Shown in pieces: positions 6,362 through 9,182 of a stretch of DNA of 9,182 nt; positions within the stretch are counted from its first letter, which is position 1, and the number at the start of each line of letters is the position of its first letter. The notes under the pieces are model-generated. The model had not been told where the DNA came from. It did not search any database and saw nothing but the letters and a program-made list of their open reading frames with translations. The DNA lies in the NCBI GenBank assembly GCA_018711085.1, contig DVIR01000051.1, positions 1 through 9,182 of the forward strand. The letters run 5' to 3'. Made by a program: the position numbers and the translations under genes. The stretch is from Faeciplasma gallinarum (GTDB lineage: Bacteria; Bacillota; Clostridia; Oscillospirales; Ruminococcaceae).

Positions 6362-8785
6362 ATGGCAACATTCAAAACCCCGAAGGCAACGGCGTTCGGG
6401 CAGATTAAAAGGCTGATTTCGCTGCTTTTGGCGTTTGCGATTGCAATTTCGACAGTTGTATTTTCAGGAATTGACATTATAGCTGCGGAAAACGACAGCG
6501 CAGAAGACGGCACAAGCAATTTAAGGCGGCCGGTATCAAACGAACAGCCGATGTGGATAGTGCACATTGACTCATGGAACTACGCTGACCCCGAGGCGAT
6601 AATAGCGCTTGTTCCGGAAGATGTTAAGCCTTACGTTGTGTTCAACATATCGCTTTCTATAAACTGGGATACGGAGAAGCAGCGCTTTATGGTTGTGGAA
6701 TACGGCTATGAAACCGCAAAGTCGTGGGTAAGGGCGTGCGCGGAAAACAACGTATGGTGCATGATACAGCCTGCGAGCGGCGGACAGTGCCACTTCCCCG
6801 ACTACGACACGACGGTTGACTATGAGGAAACCGTGTTTGCGGAGTTCTTCCGCGACTACCCCAACTTCATAGGCTATAACTATTGCGAGCAGTTCTGGGG
6901 CTTTGACCAGGCGGACTTCCCCGTCACCGCTCAGCAAAGATATCAGCACTTTGCGGGGCTTTTGGAGCTTTGCAACAAGTACGGCGGATACCTTGTTGAC
7001 AGCTGGTGCGCAAACCAGTGGAGTCCCCCGATAAGCCCGATAGCAATGCTTAAAACCATACCTGAGTTTGAGCAGGCTTGCCGCGACTACACCGAGAACT
7101 TTATTCTCCTTGAAAAGTACACTCAGACCGGATACATAGCGGACACCGAAAGCCTTGCAGAGGGCATATGGCTCTCCGGATACAGCGGAAACTTCGGAGT
7201 CAGATATGACGAGTCGGGATGGACAGACTCCACATGGAACGGTTCCGGTGACGCATCCAAAAACGAGTACCGCGCCGTAACGGGACTTGCCGTGTATCTT
7301 GAAAGGTTCCTTTTAAACGGAGCTACAGTCATAGACGGGCCGGAGCTTGCATGGGTTGAGTGCTTCAGAGAAACGGAGCAGACCACCTCCGAGGACGGAT
7401 ACACCACAAGAAACTGGGATATATATGAGCAGTTTGAAAAGGTCACAACCGATTTCTTCAGGCAGATATTAAACGGAAAGATACGAATACCCACCCGCCA
7501 GGAGGTCATCGACAGAACCAAGGTCATAATCATCAACGATGTTGAGACCGGAAACGACGACGACAAATACTCCACCCCCGAATCTCTGACGGAGGGACTT
7601 TACAGGATGGACGGCGACGGCGGACTTCGCGACAACCACACCATTTATAAAAAGACCGGACGCTACCCCGCCATACCTATGTCAACCGCTCTTGCGGACG
7701 ACGTTGCCGAGAGCTTTGAGTACGTCATTTACAAGTCGGAGTACGACGACATGTTCCCGACAATCGAGGACAAGGTGGAGTTCTTCAACGAGATTTTCCC
7801 GCAGGAATACACCGGCGACATATATGCGGGAAGGTATGAAAACAGATGGGCTATCTACTGCCCGTACAAGAACACCGGCTCATCCGCATCAGGCGTGATC
7901 GACCTGAAGTACAACACCTGCGACACAATGGGCTTTGAGCTGCCGAGATATTCAAACGTTCTTGTGAATGAGTACTCGGACCACATCGACCTGTATCTGA
8001 ACAATTATGACGAGGAGGCTTTAATACCTGCAACCGACGTTATAACTGTTTCGGGATGCACATCAGAGCCGACATACACCTATGAGGACAGAGGAATAAC
8101 CACCGCTAAATTTGAGTCGAGCTACTCTGACGGCGTGTTTACCCTCAGAATCACGCATATCGGTCCGATGGACGTGACGATAAACTGCTCCGGCGACGCT
8201 ACGGACAGAGAAACGGAGTATCAGGTGGCGACACTTGTCGAGCCATCCGCTCCCCCGATATACACCGGCACGCTTCAGCACGAGGCAGAGGTCTTTGAGT
8301 CTAAGAACATAGACAGATACGTCACCAACGGCGCAAACGAAAGCATAAGAAACTACACCGGTCAGGGATACATGGTTCTCGGCAAAAACGAGGGCGTTTC
8401 CGTCAGGGACAGCTTTAAGGTTTTGGAGGACGGCACATATACAGTGACGCTCAGGTATCAGGCCGCAAGCCCCGACACCCTCAAGCTGAGCGCGGGAGCG
8501 TTTTCTTCCGCTGAGCTTGTGCTCTCCGACACTGGCGGCGAATGGGCGCAAACAAGCGCGCAGATTCACTTGAATAAGGGCGAAAACCTTCTGACGCTTG
8601 ACGCAAACGGCGCGCTTTCTTCCAACGTGTGCATAGACAACATAACAATCGACTTTGTGGAGGCAGGCACAAACATAATGCCGCTGCTGATAATATGCAT
8701 AGCGGTTGTCGCGGTTGTCTTGATAGTCGCAATTATAGTGCTGATATGCGTAACAAAAAAATCTAAGAAATCAAAAGCAAAATAA
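6362..8785 (+). CDS. Secreted, membrane-anchored glycoside hydrolase family 98 enzyme with C-terminal CBM-like module
   Basis: The 807-residue protein matches GH98, whose characterised members include endo-beta-galactosidases that release A/B blood-group or Lewis-Y oligosaccharides from host glycans; some GH98 enzymes are xylanases. A basic segment (1-17) and hydrophobic core (18-40) form a signal peptide, with probable cleavage after Ala42. The catalytic region (about 54-380) has QPMWIVHIDSWNYADP (62-77), PYVVFNISLSINWD (90-103), IQPASGG (135-141), YNYCEQFWGFD (172-182) and ATVIDGPELAW (321-331). E176, D325 and E328 are the best candidate active-site acids. The GH98 C-terminal beta-rich domain follows (about 390-615), then a CBM6/35-like beta-sandwich (about 637-766, ending CIDNITIDF). 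A transmembrane helix (about 772-797) and a basic KKSKKSKAK-type tail end the protein, so it is probably tethered to the cell surface. No CBM51 or LPXTG is seen. ATG 6362 follows AAGGAGG by 11 bases; the ATG at 6341 overlaps that site and lacks its own. Family is firm; substrate is not. Confidence 0.9.
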   Translation: MATFKTPKATAFGQIKRLISLLLAFAIAISTVVFSGIDIIAAENDSAEDGTSNLRRPVSNEQPMWIVHIDSWNYADPEAIIALVPEDVKPYVVFNISLSINWDTEKQRFMVVEYGYETAKSWVRACAENNVWCMIQPASGGQCHFPDYDTTVDYEETVFAEFFRDYPNFIGYNYCEQFWGFDQADFPVTAQQRYQHFAGLLELCNKYGGYLVDSWCANQWSPPISPIAMLKTIPEFEQACRDYTENFILLEKYTQTGYIADTESLAEGIWLSGYSGNFGVRYDESGWTDSTWNGSGDASKNEYRAVTGLAVYLERFLLNGATVIDGPELAWVECFRETEQTTSEDGYTTRNWDIYEQFEKVTTDFFRQILNGKIRIPTRQEVIDRTKVIIINDVETGNDDDKYSTPESLTEGLYRMDGDGGLRDNHTIYKKTGRYPAIPMSTALADDVAESFEYVIYKSEYDDMFPTIEDKVEFFNEIFPQEYTGDIYAGRYENRWAIYCPYKNTGSSASGVIDLKYNTCDTMGFELPRYSNVLVNEYSDHIDLYLNNYDEEALIPATDVITVSGCTSEPTYTYEDRGITTAKFESSYSDGVFTLRITHIGPMDVTINCSGDATDRETEYQVATLVEPSAPPIYTGTLQHEAEVFESKNIDRYVTNGANESIRNYTGQGYMVLGKNEGVSVRDSFKVLEDGTYTVTLRYQAASPDTLKLSAGAFSSAELVLSDTGGEWAQTSAQIHLNKGENLLTLDANGALSSNVCIDNITIDFVEAGTNIMPLLIICIAVVAVVLIVAIIVLICVTKKSKKSKAK

Positions 8786-8803
8786 ACATCGAAATTGATA
8801 TTT

Positions 8804-8844
8804 CCCCGCTTGGCATGTGACTGTGCCGAGCGGGGATCTTTTTT
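8804..8844 (+). terminator. Rho-independent terminator of the GH98 gene
   Basis: CCCCGCTTGGCA (8804-8815) and TGCCGAGCGGGG (8824-8835) form a 12-bp stem with one G-T wobble and an 8-base loop, followed by ATC and six T residues (8839-8844). It starts 18 bases after the GH98 stop. A clear, strong intrinsic terminator. Confidence 0.92.
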
Positions 8845-8910
8845 GTCAAAAAGCATAAAGCGCAACAATAAACTATGCTGACCTTCCCGCTTGGCATGTG
8901 ACTGTGCCGA
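8805..8910. repeat. Perfect 25-bp direct repeat (8805-8829 and 8886-8910)
   Basis: The left arm, loop and most of the right arm of the GH98 terminator (8805-8829) recur base for base at 8886-8910, an offset of 81 bp. Identity stops abruptly at both ends: C8804/T8885 on the left, G8830/C8911 on the right. The core is itself dyad-symmetric (TTGGCA with TGCCGA), so the unit resembles a repetitive extragenic palindrome or a copied terminator. Confidence 0.9.
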
Positions 8911-8917
8911 CGTTTTT
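8889..8917 (+). terminator. Possible secondary weak terminator in the second repeat copy
   Basis: In the second repeat copy TTGGCA (8891-8896) pairs with TGCCGA (8905-8910), six pairs including one wobble, around the same 8-base loop. TTTTT follows at 8913-8917. The GC-rich base of the stem in the first copy is missing here, so termination would be weak at best. Confidence 0.3.
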
Positions 8918-9030
8918 GGCAGTTGTACAATATGCATAAAAATTTTCGTCAGTTTGACGTTGAAAAAGTTGAAGTCAAAATTGAATTTTTGTTGTTTATA
9001 TATATAGAAATAAAAAGCGTAAAATCGGCC

Positions 9031-9058
9031 TTGATTATTCACTTAATCGTACCATATT
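9031..9058 (+). promoter_or_regulatory. Tentative promoter for the leader ORF / downstream gene
   Basis: TTGATT (9031-9036), a 16-bp spacer and CATATT (9053-9058), each a 4/6 match to consensus. Transcription would begin near 9066, just upstream of the ribosome binding site of the 20-codon ORF at 9088. In AT-rich DNA such matches arise by chance, so confidence is limited. Confidence 0.3.
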
Positions 9059-9087
9059 TATGCGAGAGAAGGGGAAGGGTGAGTCCA

Positions 9088-9150
9088 ATGTTCCATTTTT
9101 TGTGTGCCACATTAAGATTCGTATGCCGAGAGCTGTGGCACATGCGATGA
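9088..9150 (+). CDS. Putative 20-residue leader peptide
   Basis: ATG at 9088 is preceded by a purine-rich GAAGGG-type ribosome binding site (about 9074-9079) with 8 bases spacing, set in a longer GGGGAAGGGTGAG run. The peptide begins MFHFLCATLR and ends RELWHMR; it has two Cys, two His and one Trp but no run of one amino acid that would mark a classical biosynthetic attenuator. Its TGA (9148-9150) overlaps the ATG (9147-9149) of the next possible ORF as ATGA, the standard geometry for translational coupling. The inverted repeat at 9103-9142 lies wholly within it. Not recognised from any family. The spacing of the ribosome binding site and the ATGA overlap are seen; that it is translated and regulatory is inference. 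Chance remains possible for such a short frame. Confidence 0.35.
   Translation: MFHFLCATLRFVCRELWHMR
9103..9142 (+). promoter_or_regulatory. Inverted repeat inside the leader ORF, just before the next start codon
   Basis: TGTGCCACA (9103-9111) and TGTGGCACA (9134-9142) form nine perfect pairs around a 22-base loop, extendable by two G-T pairs. The 3' arm ends 4 bases before ATG 9147 and so covers the place where its ribosome binding site should be. Ribosomes translating the leader ORF would melt it. No T-run follows, so it is not a terminator. Confidence 0.55.
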
Positions 9151-9182
9151 CGGAAAATAATGTGAAAGTGAGGATATTACGA
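9147..9182 (+). CDS. Possible start of a further gene, cut by the right edge (12 codons)
   Basis: ATG 9147 opens a frame that stays open to the last base and reads MTENNVKVRILR. The start overlaps the leader ORF's stop as ATGA, and there is no clear independent ribosome binding site in front of it, as expected if translation is coupled. Twelve codons are too few to identify a family or to prove coding. Another start could lie just past the edge, because AGTGAGG (9168-9173) near the end could also act as a ribosome binding site. Confidence 0.25.
   Translation, partial: MTENNVKVRILR

Larger units (their letters stand above)
8845..9087. other. AT-rich intergenic stretch without a recognisable gene
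   Basis: Between the terminator and the leader ORF the sequence is AT-rich with no convincing coding signal. It holds the second repeat copy; an inverted pair TTTGAC (8953-8958) / GTCAAA (8974-8979); three closely spaced TTGAA motifs (at 8960, 8969 and 8981); and the candidate promoter listed separately. An open frame running 8923-9150 has no ribosome binding site at its first ATG and an unremarkable sequence, so it is not called as a gene. Confidence 0.6.

Noticed and set aside
8063..8569. 168-codon open frame on the minus strand inside the GH98 gene
   Set aside because: Antisense shadow of the GH98 beta-rich and CBM-like regions; composition and motifs do not resemble a protein.
8916..8940. 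Promoter starting with TTGGCA in the second repeat copy
   Set aside because: No -10-like hexamer at 16-18 bp; the nearest candidate (CATAAA) is only 13 bp away.
8566..9042. 158-codon open frame on the minus strand across the GH98 3' end and the terminator
   Set aside because: It would read through the terminator hairpin and both repeats, producing a repeated peptide simply because the DNA repeat is present; no ribosome binding site.
9124..9144. Third degenerate copy of the 25-bp repeat
   Set aside because: It shares only TGCCGAG and a GGCACA-like segment with the repeat, not a continuous alignment.
8923..9150. 75-codon open frame on the plus strand
   Set aside because: No ribosome binding site at 8923 and an unconvincing low-complexity N-terminal half; only its last 20 codons have a ribosome binding site, and these are called separately as a leader ORF.
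1..9182. CRISPR arrays, tRNA or rRNA genes, insertion sequences, integrases
   Set aside because: No regularly spaced repeats of the right size, no cloverleaf or rRNA sequence, and no transposase or recombinase coding frame was seen.

Overview
The window looks like a low-to-medium GC Gram-positive chromosome, most likely a gut or other host-associated member of the Clostridia (Oscillospiraceae/Ruminococcaceae-like). The reasons are the glmU-pth-mfd gene order, which recalls the Bacillus/Clostridium block gcaD(glmU)-prs-ctc-spoVC(pth)-fin-mfd with prs, ctc and fin absent here; strong AGGAGG-type ribosome binding sites; sigma-A promoters of the TTGAAA-N17-TATAAT kind; frequent ATA and AGG/AGA codons; and a glycoside hydrolase family 98 enzyme of the type used on host glycans. 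The assignment is inference from gene content, not a database match.

Layout. At the left edge is the start of ppdK (pyruvate, phosphate dikinase), read leftward (complement of 1-247). A 269-base AT-rich divergent region (248-516) holds a leftward promoter, a near-perfect dyad that could be an operator, and a textbook rightward promoter for glmU. Then follow, all rightward, glmU (517-1929), pth (2036-2644) and mfd (2688-6152), probably one transcription unit. The glmU-pth gap holds a compact set of mutually competing stems that can be drawn as an H-type pseudoknot. The short glmU leader also carries a 7-bp hairpin directly upstream of its ribosome binding site.

After mfd comes a separately transcribed accessory gene (6362-8785). 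It has its own promoter with a 21-bp-phased direct repeat, and it ends in a strong rho-independent terminator. It encodes a secreted GH98 enzyme with a C-terminal carbohydrate-binding-like module and a C-terminal transmembrane anchor. The hairpin sequence of its terminator is partly duplicated 81 bp downstream as a perfect 25-bp direct repeat.

The right edge (8845-9182) has no long gene. It contains a possible promoter, a 20-codon leader ORF with a good ribosome binding site, an inverted repeat lying inside that leader, and the first 12 codons of a possible further gene whose ATG overlaps the leader's stop (ATGA). This resembles a translational-coupling or attenuation arrangement, but the downstream gene lies outside the window.

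Functionally, glmU (cell-wall precursor UDP-GlcNAc), pth (recycling of peptidyl-tRNA) and mfd (transcription-coupled repair) are core housekeeping genes. ppdK belongs to PEP/pyruvate metabolism. The GH98 gene is a niche-specific add-on, probably for harvesting fucosylated host glycans such as blood-group or mucin structures. No complete new multi-gene system is visible. The candidates for something undescribed are the RNA elements before pth and glmU, and the leader-ORF arrangement at the right edge.
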